This document shows, piece after piece, positions 8,475-16,214 of a stretch of DNA of 64,000 nucleotides. The notes beneath the pieces are model-generated. The model saw only the letters and a program-made list of their open reading frames with translations, was not told where the DNA came from and did no database searches. Numbering within the stretch: the stretch's first letter is position 1; every line of letters starts with the position of its first letter. Source of the DNA: G963668655 sp963668655 (lineage in GTDB: Bacteria > Myxococcota_A > SURF-8); contig CAXXPQ010000001.1 in NCBI GenBank assembly GCA_963668655.2, positions 744,001-808,000 on the forward strand, written 5' to 3'. The position numbers and the translations under genes are program-made.

Positions 8475-8544
8475 GACCTTGGCGGCGGTCGCGGGACCGT
8501 CCGGAAGGAGGAAGCTTGCCCGCCGCGATGTGTCACGTAAGCAA

Positions 8545-8560
8545 AGTGATCGGAATCACA
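8545..8560. promoter_or_regulatory. CRP/FNR-family operator-like palindrome in the nifJ leader
   Basis: AGTGA-TCGGAA-TCACA matches the TGTGA-N6-TCACA pattern of CRP-family sites at nine of ten positions. It lies 40 bases before the nifJ ATG and downstream of the visible promoter, where binding would be expected to block transcription unless a second promoter exists. Confidence 0.45.
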
Positions 8561-8600
8561 TATCCTTTTTGTTGTACCAACCCAGATTGCGAGGTGTTCC

Positions 8601-11600
8601 ATGAGTGAAGCGAAGTGGGTATCCATGGACGGGAACGCGGCGGCGTCCTTCAGCGCCCATGCAATGAGCGAAGTCGTTGCGATTTATCCCATCACGCCCT
8701 CGTCTCCCATGGCCGAACTGGCCGACGAGTATTCCGCCAAGGAGCGGGCGAACATCTTCGGGTCCATCCCGAACGTGTACGAGATGCAGAGCGAGGGCGG
8801 CGCGGTGGCCGCCATCCACGGCGCCATGAGCGCGGGGACGCTGACCACTACGTTCACCGCCAGCCAGGGCCTGCTATTGATGATTCCAAGTATGTACAAG
8901 ATCGCCGGGGAGCTTTTGCCCACGGTCTTCAACGTCTCGGCCCGCACGCTCTCCACCCACGCCCTGTCCATTTTCGGGGATCACTCGGACGTGATGACCT
9001 GCCGTGAGACGGGCTTTGCGCTTCTGGCCTCGGCCAATCAGCAGGAAAGCATGGATCAGGCCGCCATCGCCATGGCCGCCTCGATCAAATCCTCCTTGCC
9101 CTATCTGCACTTCTTCGACGGCTTCCGCACGAGCCACGAGATCTCCAAGGTCGAGACGCTTTCCTACGACACCATGCGCGCCCTGGTGGACATGGACAAG
9201 CTGGCGGCGTTCCGCAAGCGCGGCCTGAACCCCGCCGATCCCTACCTGAAAGGCACGGCCATGAACCCGGATATCTGGTTCCAGGGGGCGGAGGCGCGCA
9301 ACCCGCACCATGCCGCCGTGCCGGGCGACCTGAAGGACGTCTTCAAACGCTTCGCCGAACTGACGGGGCGGGAATACAAGCTCTTCGAGTATTACGGACA
9401 TCCCGAGGCGGAAACCGTGCTTATCGCCATGGGCAGCGGCGCGTCGGTTTGCGTGGAAACGGTGGACTACCTGAACCGCGCGCGCGGCAAGAAAACGGGC
9501 GTGTTGAAGGTGCGCCTGTACCGTCCCTTCAGCGTGGAGGACTTCCTCGACGCCATGCCGAAGACGGTCAAGCGCGTGGCCGTCCTGGATCGCACCAAGG
9601 AGCCGGGAAGCATCGGTGAGCCGCTCTACATGGATGCCGTGGCCGCGTATGAAGAGGGCCTGCGCAAGGGCCTGCGAAACGAGCGTCCGTTGGTCATCGG
9701 CGGCCGCTACGGGCTCAGTTCCAAAGAGTTCACGCCCTCCATGGCCAACGCCGTCATCGACCACGTGGAAAACACCTCGCCGGAAAACTGGATCCACGGC
9801 TTTACGGTGGGTATCGAGGACGACGTGATGCACCTGTCGCTGCCCCTCAAGGAACAGATCGACACCGAGCGCGAGGGCGTGCATCGCCTGAAGTTCTGGG
9901 GCCTGGGCTCGGACGGCACCGTGGGCGCCAACAAGAACTCCATCAAGATCATCGGCGACAACTCCGACATGTGCGTCCAGGGACACTTCGTCTACGACAG
10001 CAAGAAGGCCGGCGGAACCACCATCAGCCACCTGCGCTTCTCCAAGGATCCCATCCTCTCGCATTACCTCATCACCGAACCCGACTTTGTGGCCATCCAT
10101 AACAAGGAATTTCTGGGCAAGTACGAACTGCTGGCCGGGCTTCAGGAAGGCGGGACGGTGCTCATCAACACCGATCTTCCGGTGGAAAAGATCTTCTACA
10201 GTTTCCCCGAGCGGGAACAGAAGATCCTGATCGACCGCAAGGCGAAGCTCTACGCCATCGACGCCAACCGCATCGTGGCCGAACTGGGCATGCCGGGCCG
10301 CATCAACACCACCATGCAGGCCGCTTTTTTCCACATCACCAAGATTCTGGACGACGAAACCGTCATGAAGGCGGTGGAGGGCGCCATCAAGAAAAGCTAC
10401 GGCAAGAAGGGCGAGAAGGTGGTGCAGATCAACGTCAACGCCTTCAAGCGCGGCCTGGAAAGCTATGTGGAGGTTCCCGTTCCGGCCGTCCCGGGCGAAG
10501 CGCCCGCCCTGCCGGACGCCCTGAAGCCCTTGCCCGGAGACGAGGCCATCGGCCCGGTGCTGACGAAGGTCATCGATCCCATCGTGCACCTGGACGGCGA
10601 CAGCGTGCCCGTCTCGGCGCTGGCTCCCGACGGCTCCTTCCCCACCGGCACCACGCGCTACGAAAAGCGTTCCATCGCGGTGAACGTGCCGGACTGGAAC
10701 CCGGATCTCTGCGTTCAGTGCGCCCGCTGCGCCTTCGCCTGTCCCCACGCGGCCATCCGCGTGAAAGTGAACGACGCGACCGACATCGCGCTTTCGGCGG
10801 ACGAATATCCCACCATTACGCTGAAGGGCAAGGACGCCACCGATTCGGACCGTTACCGTGTCCAGGTTTTCCCGGACGACTGCACCGGCTGCGGCGTCTG
10901 CGTGGAAGTCTGCCTGGGCAAGGACAAGGAAACCGGCGCGCGCGCCATCGAGATGACGCCGAAATACGACGTGCTGGAAACGCTGCGCAAATCCGAGAAG
11001 GAATTTCTGCGCCTGCCGCAGACGAAAACGGAATTCGCCAACCGCAAGACGGTCAAGAGCTCCCAGCTTCTGGAGCCGCTCTTCGAGTTCTCCGGCGCCT
11101 GCCCCGGTTGCGGCGAGACGCCGTATATCAAGCTGGTCACCCAGCTCGTGGGTGAGCGCATGGTGCAGGCCAACGCCACGGGTTGCTCCTCCATCTACGG
11201 AGGCACCGCCCCCACCGTGCCCTACTGCCGCAACGCGGAAGGGCGCGGACCCGCCTGGGCGTCCTCGCTGTTCGAGGACAACGCCGAGTTCGGCCTGGGC
11301 ATCCACCTGGGCCTGGACTACTATCAGCGTCGAGCCCTCGAACTGAAGGAAGGGCTGCTTTCCGGCGGCGCGTCGGGCGAGCTGAAGACCGCCCTGGAAG
11401 CCATTGCGCCGCTTTCCGCCCAGCAGACGGACGATGCGACGTACCAGAGTTCCAAGCAGGCGGCGGAAAAACTGAAGGATCTTCTGGCCGACGCGCCCGC
11501 CGGTTCCCCGGAGGCGGAGCTTCGTGGCCTGACCGCCTACCTGACCGACATCGTGCTGTTCATCGTGGGCGGCGACGGATGGGCCTACGACATCGGCTAC

Positions 11601-12224
11601 GGCGGCCTGGATCACGTCTTGGCGTCCGGCAAGAACGTCAACGTGCTGGTCGTGGACACCGAGGTCTACTCCAACACCGGCGGCCAGCGCTCCAAGGCCA
11701 CCTTCATGGGAGGCGTGGCGAAGTTCGCTGCGGCGGGAAAAGAGACCAATAAGAAGGATCTGGGCATGATGGCCATGAACTACAACAGCGTATACATCGC
11801 CTCCGTGGCCTTCCCGGCGGACATGAACCATACGCTGAAGGCCATGCGCGAGGCCATCGAGTATCCCGGCACCTCGCTGGTTATCGGCTTCTCCAGTTGC
11901 ATCGAGCACGGCATCGCCATGAGCAAGGGACCGGCCTTCGCCAAGCTGGCGGTGGACACGGGCTACTGGCTGCTGTACCGCTACGATCCGCGCCTGCTGG
12001 ATCAAGGCAAAAACCCGTTGCAATTCGACAGCAAGGAACCCACGAAGGATCTGCGCGAGTTTCTGAAGGGGGAGCGTCGCTTCAGCCGCCTGATGGACGA
12101 GCGTCCCGAACGCGCCGAAAAGCTGTTCGCCGAAGGCGAGCGTTTCGTGAAGAACCGCTACAACCAGTACAAGAAGCTGGCCGCCATGTCCTACGAGGAC
12201 TGGTTGCGGGCCAAATCCGAATAA
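8601..12224 (+). CDS. nifJ: Pyruvate:ferredoxin (flavodoxin) oxidoreductase
   Basis: A full-length 1207-residue single-chain PFOR. It oxidatively decarboxylates pyruvate with CoA to acetyl-CoA and CO2, passing electrons to ferredoxin or flavodoxin in the cytoplasm. Domains in order: the pyrimidine-binding domain starting with IYPITPSSPMAELADEY; the gamma and CoA-binding regions; a two-[4Fe-4S] ferredoxin insert with CVQCARCAFACPH (about 704-716) and CTGCGVCVEVC (about 760-770); then the thiamine-diphosphate domain with CPGCGE (about 834) and GDGWAYDIGYGG (about 990). The C-terminal extension after about residue 1150 matches long bacterial PFORs. It leads a plus-strand cluster for 2-oxoacid oxidation. 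The enzyme is oxygen-sensitive in general, which points to anaerobic life. Confidence 0.97.
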   Translation: MSEAKWVSMDGNAAASFSAHAMSEVVAIYPITPSSPMAELADEYSAKERANIFGSIPNVYEMQSEGGAVAAIHGAMSAGTLTTTFTASQGLLLMIPSMYKIAGELLPTVFNVSARTLSTHALSIFGDHSDVMTCRETGFALLASANQQESMDQAAIAMAASIKSSLPYLHFFDGFRTSHEISKVETLSYDTMRALVDMDKLAAFRKRGLNPADPYLKGTAMNPDIWFQGAEARNPHHAAVPGDLKDVFKRFAELTGREYKLFEYYGHPEAETVLIAMGSGASVCVETVDYLNRARGKKTGVLKVRLYRPFSVEDFLDAMPKTVKRVAVLDRTKEPGSIGEPLYMDAVAAYEEGLRKGLRNERPLVIGGRYGLSSKEFTPSMANAVIDHVENTSPENWIHGFTVGIEDDVMHLSLPLKEQIDTEREGVHRLKFWGLGSDGTVGANKNSIKIIGDNSDMCVQGHFVYDSKKAGGTTISHLRFSKDPILSHYLITEPDFVAIHNKEFLGKYELLAGLQEGGTVLINTDLPVEKIFYSFPEREQKILIDRKAKLYAIDANRIVAELGMPGRINTTMQAAFFHITKILDDETVMKAVEGAIKKSYGKKGEKVVQINVNAFKRGLESYVEVPVPAVPGEAPALPDALKPLPGDEAIGPVLTKVIDPIVHLDGDSVPVSALAPDGSFPTGTTRYEKRSIAVNVPDWNPDLCVQCARCAFACPHAAIRVKVNDATDIALSADEYPTITLKGKDATDSDRYRVQVFPDDCTGCGVCVEVCLGKDKETGARAIEMTPKYDVLETLRKSEKEFLRLPQTKTEFANRKTVKSSQLLEPLFEFSGACPGCGETPYIKLVTQLVGERMVQANATGCSSIYGGTAPTVPYCRNAEGRGPAWASSLFEDNAEFGLGIHLGLDYYQRRALELKEGLLSGGASGELKTALEAIAPLSAQQTDDATYQSSKQAAEKLKDLLADAPAGSPEAELRGLTAYLTDIVLFIVGGDGWAYDIGYGGLDHVLASGKNVNVLVVDTEVYSNTGGQRSKATFMGGVAKFAAAGKETNKKDLGMMAMNYNSVYIASVAFPADMNHTLKAMREAIEYPGTSLVIGFSSCIEHGIAMSKGPAFAKLAVDTGYWLLYRYDPRLLDQGKNPLQFDSKEPTKDLREFLKGERRFSRLMDERPERAEKLFAEGERFVKNRYNQYKKLAAMSYEDWLRAKSE

Positions 12225-12263
12225 TTCCCGGGCCGAAAGGTCCGGAAACACCGCGAGGTGAGC

Positions 12264-13244
12264 ATGGCCGAAAAGACCCTACGGATTCTGGAGGAAGGGC
12301 AGGGCGCGCTGATCCAGCCCTTCGATCTCGATGCGTTCCGCGAGCTGAACCGCGCCAAGCCCAAGGCCCTGGTGGACAAGCGCATGAGCGAGGCCGAGGC
12401 GGTTCGGACCTTCATCCGGGAGGGCGACTACGTGGGCATCGAGCTGTACGGCACGGTGCGCTGCCCCATGTCACTCACCCGGGAGATCATCCGGCAGGGC
12501 TACAAAAAACTGCGATCGGCTGCCCAGGGCGTCTACGAGGCCGATCTGCTGGCGGCGGCCAGCGTGGTCAAAGAGATGGACTGGACGTACATCGGCCTGG
12601 AGGTTTACGGCGTCTCCCACAACCTGCGGCGCACCGTGGAATCGGGCTACGTGGAACGGGTGGTGGAATGGTCCAACGCGGCTCTGGCCTGGCGCTTCAA
12701 GGCCGCCGCCATGGGCGTGCCCTTCGTGGCCACGCGTTCCATGCTGGGCACCGACACCTTGAAATACTCCGCCGCCAAGGTCATCGAGTGCCCCTTCACG
12801 GGTGAGCCCGTCTGTCTGATCCCCGCGCTAGTGCTGGACGTGGGCGTGATCCACGTCAATAGGGCCGACCGCTTCGGCAACTGCCAGATCGACGGCATCA
12901 CGGGATTCGCCCACGAAATGGCGCGGGCCTCCAAGCGCCTGATTATCTCCGCCGAGGAGATCGTGGACACCGAGGAGATCCGTAGAAATCCGGACCGCAC
13001 CATCATTCCGTATTACCTGGTGGACGCCGTGGTGCATGCGCCCTTCGGCTCTCATCCGGGCGAAATGAACGGCCTGTACGAGCGCGACGAGGAGCACATC
13101 CGGGGCTACTTCACCGAAAGCAAGGATCCGGAAAAGGTGGAAGCCTATCTGGACAAGTGGATTTACGGCGTGAAGAACCACGAGGAATATCTGGATCTCG
13201 TGGGGCGCGAACGGCTGGAATCCTTCCGAATCAAGGAGGCGTGA
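12264..13244 (+). CDS. CoA-transferase subunit A (glutaconate CoA-transferase GctA-like)
   Basis: A 326-residue family I CoA-transferase alpha-type subunit. Features are the KALVDKRMSEAEAVRTFIREGDYVGIE opening strand (broken here as KALVDKRMSEA and FIREGDYVGIE), the VPFVATRSMLGTDTL loop, and VDVGVIHVNRADRFGN-like beta segments written here as LDVGVIHVNRADRFGNCQ. The subunit binds the acyl-CoA part together with the B subunit encoded two bases downstream. GAGGTGAGC precedes the ATG at 12264; a GTG six bases earlier is possible. Known relatives act on glutaconate, 3-oxoacids or, as IpdA-like proteins, on steroid-ring fragments, so the acid cannot be fixed from sequence. The setting suggests exchange of CoA between acids made by the oxidoreductases. 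Confidence 0.85.
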   Translation: MAEKTLRILEEGQGALIQPFDLDAFRELNRAKPKALVDKRMSEAEAVRTFIREGDYVGIELYGTVRCPMSLTREIIRQGYKKLRSAAQGVYEADLLAAASVVKEMDWTYIGLEVYGVSHNLRRTVESGYVERVVEWSNAALAWRFKAAAMGVPFVATRSMLGTDTLKYSAAKVIECPFTGEPVCLIPALVLDVGVIHVNRADRFGNCQIDGITGFAHEMARASKRLIISAEEIVDTEEIRRNPDRTIIPYYLVDAVVHAPFGSHPGEMNGLYERDEEHIRGYFTESKDPEKVEAYLDKWIYGVKNHEEYLDLVGRERLESFRIKEA

Positions 13245-13246
13245 CG

Positions 13247-14014
13247 ATGGCGGACGCGCGATACAACCCGACCGAATTGATGATCTGTCTGGCCTCTCGC
13301 CAGATGTCGGACGGCACCACGGCCTTCATCGGCACCGGCGTTCCCATGCTGGCGGCTTCGCTGGCCCAGAAGATGCACGCGCCCAACCTGGCTCCGCTGT
13401 TCGAGTTCGGCGGCACGGGCGCGATTCTGGAAAAGCTGCCCCTGGCCGTGGGCGACATGCGCACGTACAACAAGGGCCTGCACGCCTCCGGCATCCTGGA
13501 CATCATGGAGTCCGCCCAGCGCGGCTTCGTGGAATACGGTTTTCTGGGCGGTGCGCAGATCGATCCCTACGGCAATCTGAACACCACCGTCATCGGCGAC
13601 CACGACCATCCCAAGGTGCGCCTGCCGGGTTCCGGCGGCGGCAACGACGTGGGCTCGTTCTGCTGGCGCACGATCATCATCATGCGGCAGTCGGCGCGCA
13701 GTTTCGTGCCGAAGGTGGACTTCCTGACCACGCCGGGCTACCTCACCGGCCCCGACGCGCGGGAAAAGGCCGGGCTGCCCAAGGGCGCGGGGCCCTACCG
13801 GGTCGTCACCGATCTGGGCGTGATGGACTTCGACGAGAACACCCGGCGCATGCGCCTCATGGCTTTGAACCCGGGCGTCACCGTGGACCAGGTGAAGGAA
13901 AACACGGGGTTCGAGCTGATCGTCCCCGAGAGCGTGGGGCGAAACGAGGAACCCACGGACGAGGAACTCCGCATTCTGCGCGAGGACGTGGATTCGGAGC
14001 GACTGTATATCTGA
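13247..14014 (+). CDS. CoA-transferase subunit B (GctB-like)
   Basis: A 255-residue partner subunit that starts two bases after the A subunit stop, behind the strong site AAGGAGGCGTGACG. It has the family opening with ASRQMSDGTTAFIGTGVPML and the GSGGGNDVGSF loop, and it keeps VTDLGVMDFDE near the C-terminus, as in GctB/IpdB-like beta subunits. In GctB-type enzymes a conserved Glu forms the covalent CoA ester; the candidate here lies in the LFEFGGTGAI segment (residues about 49-58). The pair would make a heterotetramer in the cytoplasm. A hairpin follows the gene, so expression of the next genes may be reduced. Confidence 0.85.
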   Translation: MADARYNPTELMICLASRQMSDGTTAFIGTGVPMLAASLAQKMHAPNLAPLFEFGGTGAILEKLPLAVGDMRTYNKGLHASGILDIMESAQRGFVEYGFLGGAQIDPYGNLNTTVIGDHDHPKVRLPGSGGGNDVGSFCWRTIIIMRQSARSFVPKVDFLTTPGYLTGPDAREKAGLPKGAGPYRVVTDLGVMDFDENTRRMRLMALNPGVTVDQVKENTGFELIVPESVGRNEEPTDEELRILREDVDSERLYI

Positions 14015-14035
14015 CCAACATGATGGAATACGCAC

Positions 14036-14062
14036 AGGCGGCCCGCTGAAAACGGGCCGCCT
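14036..14062 (+). terminator. Hairpin between the CoA-transferase and phosphate acyltransferase genes
   Basis: AGGCGGCCCG and CGGGCCGCCT form a perfect 10-bp stem with a seven-base loop, followed by TCATCTT. The weak T-tract suggests partial termination or an mRNA-processing boundary inside the cluster. Confidence 0.55.
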
Positions 14063-14199
14063 TCATCTTGGAAAATCATCGAACGCGATCGGCGAAGGCA
14101 TTTCGGATGCCGTCGGAGGACGCCGGAAGGAAAACGGCGCGAACGTTCGCCCGGAAGGGCGGGTTGCTGTTGCGAAAACGGTGGAAAGCGAAACCTGAC

Positions 14200-15111
14200 A
14201 TGATCCTGCGGAATTTCGACGAACTCATCGGCGTGGCGAAGGTGCGGGGGCGGCGGCGGCTGGCCGTGGCCCGCGCGGAGGACCGGCTGGTGCTGGAGGG
14301 ACTGCGCCTGGCCTGGAACGAGGAGCTGATCGAACCCGTCCTTTTCGGAAACGCGGACCGCATCCGTGAATGGCTTCTGGAACTGGATCTGCCGGAGGAC
14401 TGGCGGGTGGAGAACGTGGCGGGCGACGACCGGGCCTGCGCCCGGCGCGCCGTGGCGGCCGTGAAGGCGGGCGAGGCCGAGTTGCTGGTGAAGGGCCACC
14501 TGCAAACGGCGGAACTGTTCAAGGCCGTACTCGACAAGGAACACGGCCTGCCGCGTAAGGGGATCCTCTCCCACATGGCCTTCGTCAGCATCGACCACTA
14601 TCCGAAGCTCTTCGGCACCACGGACGGCGGGCTGAACCTCGCGCCGGATTTCGAGCAGAAATGCGCCATCGTACGGAATGCGGTGGAGGTTTTCCAGCGG
14701 CTGGGCTACGCGCGGCCAAAGATCGGGCTTCTGTCCTACGTGGAAAAGGTGCGCCCGGGCGATCCGGAAACCGGGGACTGGCGGCAAATCGAGGAGATGG
14801 CGGCGGAGGGACGCTTCGGCGAGGCGGATATCGAAGGCCCCCTGGCCATGGATCTCTGCCTGAGCCGCGACGCCAAGTCCGTCAAGCACGTGGAAAGCGC
14901 CGTGGCCGCCGACGTGGACGTGATCGTCGCGCCCACCATCACCGCCTGCAACGCCAGCACGAAGGCCCTGCTGCTCCAGGGCGGACAGGGCGCGGGGCTG
15001 GTGGTGGGAGCCTCCGCGCCCATCGTCAGTCTCTCCCGGGGAGACAACCCGCGCACGCGGCTGTGTTCCATTGCGGCGGGTATCGCCATGCTGGAACAGG
15101 GGGCACGATGA
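14200..15111 (+). CDS. ptb: Phosphate acyltransferase (phosphate butyryltransferase-like)
   Basis: A 303-residue Pta/Ptb-family enzyme that swaps CoA for phosphate on acyl-CoA to give acyl phosphate. Visible marks are LAVARAEDRLVLEGLR at the N-terminus, the LVKGHLQTAELFKAVLD segment, the GLLSYVEKVRPGDPET region and the C-terminal NASTKALLLQGG and GLVVGASAPIV motifs typical of Ptb rather than Pta. The start at 14200 is chosen because family similarity begins there; the 44 extra upstream codons are unlike the family. Its stop overlaps the start of the kinase gene (ATGA), as expected for a two-step acyl-CoA to ATP route. Confidence 0.88.
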   Translation: MILRNFDELIGVAKVRGRRRLAVARAEDRLVLEGLRLAWNEELIEPVLFGNADRIREWLLELDLPEDWRVENVAGDDRACARRAVAAVKAGEAELLVKGHLQTAELFKAVLDKEHGLPRKGILSHMAFVSIDHYPKLFGTTDGGLNLAPDFEQKCAIVRNAVEVFQRLGYARPKIGLLSYVEKVRPGDPETGDWRQIEEMAAEGRFGEADIEGPLAMDLCLSRDAKSVKHVESAVAADVDVIVAPTITACNASTKALLLQGGQGAGLVVGASAPIVSLSRGDNPRTRLCSIAAGIAMLEQGAR

Positions 15112-16214
15112 GTGGCGAAAACCTCTTGGTTCTGAACCCGGGAGGCGGCTCCACCAAGGCGGCCTTCTTCCGCGGCGACGAGAAGATCTGGGAGGAAACC
15201 ATCCGTCACGACCCCGCCGACCTGGCCATGTTCTCCCGCTCGGTGGACCAGCAGAAATACCGACTGTACGGCATCGCGGAAGTCCTGCACCGGCGGGGAC
15301 TTCTCGTGGAATCTCTGGACGCCTGCGTGGGACGAGGGGGACCGCTGGGGCCGCTGCCCGCCGGAACCTACCGGGTCTGCGGCGACATGGTACAAGACAT
15401 CCTGAAAGGCCGCGTCCAGACGGATCATCCCAGCCTGCTGGGCGGACTATTGGCGCGAAAACTCACCGCCGCCCGGGAGAAGCCCGCCTTCGTGGTGGAC
15501 CCGGTCAGCGTGGACGAACTGGCCGACGAGGCTCGGCTTTCGGGACTCTGCGACTGTCCCCGGCGTTCGCTCTGGCACGCGCTGAACAGCCGCTACGTGG
15601 CGCGGCTGGCCTGCGAACGGCGCGGGTTCGCTTACGAGAAAGCCCGGCTCGTCGTAGCTCACATGGGTACGGGCATCAGCGTCTCCGCCCACATCGACGG
15701 ACGCTCACGGGACGTGAACAACGCCAACGAAGGCGGGCCGTTCTCCCCCCAGCGCGCGGGCGGCCTGCCCACGGAGGCGCTGGTGAGTCTCTGCTTTGCG
15801 GACGGTGCGGACGAAAAAAAGATCCGCGAGCGGTTGACAAAACGGGGTGGCCTGGCCGATCATCTCGGCACGATGGATCTGGAAGAGGTGGAAGCGCGCA
15901 TGGACGAGGGAGACGCGCAGGCGGAACTCGTCTGGCGAACCATGGCCTACCAGACGGCCAAGGAGATCGGAAGCATGGCGGCGGTCTGCATGGGCCGTCC
16001 GGACCTGCTGGTGCTCACCGGCGGGCTGGCGCATTCGGAACGCTTCGTACGGGAGATCCGCGAGCGGGTGGATACCTTCGCGCCCGTGGAGGTCTTCCCC
16101 GGAGAAATGGAAATGGAGGCGCTCGCCGCAGGGGCGCTGCGCGTTCTGCGCGGACGGGAAAAGGCGCTTCATTACGGCGAGGTACGTCAACACGACAAGG
16201 AGGAAAACGGATGA
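15108..16214 (+). CDS. buk: Butyrate kinase-family acyl kinase
   Basis: A 368-residue member of the acetate/butyrate kinase (ASKHA) family. It begins LLVLNPGGGSTKAAFF, the phosphate-1 loop of butyrate kinase, and carries VAHMGTGISVSAHIDG, the substrate-binding NEGGPFSPQRAG motif and a C-terminal VLTGGLAHSERF adenosine loop. It makes ATP from acyl phosphate and ADP. The gene overlaps ptb and iorA by four bases each, so the three proteins are translationally coupled. The acyl group may be butyryl, isobutyryl or isovaleryl; the adjacent IOR genes suggest branched or aryl acids from amino acids. Confidence 0.9.
   Translation: MSGENLLVLNPGGGSTKAAFFRGDEKIWEETIRHDPADLAMFSRSVDQQKYRLYGIAEVLHRRGLLVESLDACVGRGGPLGPLPAGTYRVCGDMVQDILKGRVQTDHPSLLGGLLARKLTAAREKPAFVVDPVSVDELADEARLSGLCDCPRRSLWHALNSRYVARLACERRGFAYEKARLVVAHMGTGISVSAHIDGRSRDVNNANEGGPFSPQRAGGLPTEALVSLCFADGADEKKIRERLTKRGGLADHLGTMDLEEVEARMDEGDAQAELVWRTMAYQTAKEIGSMAAVCMGRPDLLVLTGGLAHSERFVREIRERVDTFAPVEVFPGEMEMEALAAGALRVLRGREKALHYGEVRQHDKEENG

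Larger units (their letters stand above)
7738..8600. other. Long intergenic region upstream of nifJ
   Basis: About 860 bases between divergent operons. Supported contents are a possible 29-codon membrane ORF (8018-8107, minus), a set of ATATTC repeats with a candidate promoter (8223-8258), the nifJ promoter (8447-8474) and a CRP/FNR-like palindrome (8545-8560). Reading frames of 83-124 codons on the plus strand lack ribosome sites and protein-like composition and were not accepted. AT content rises between 8200 and 8480. Confidence 0.5.

Noticed and set aside
8874..12251. Minus-strand open frame of 1125 codons opposite nifJ
   Set aside because: Its composition is His/Val/Gly/Arg-rich without motifs. 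nifJ on the plus strand has complete cofactor motifs.
15071..16210. Upstream extension of the iorA frame through the buk gene
   Set aside because: It is the wrong frame of buk, and IorA similarity begins exactly at the ATG at 16211 with an ATGA overlap.
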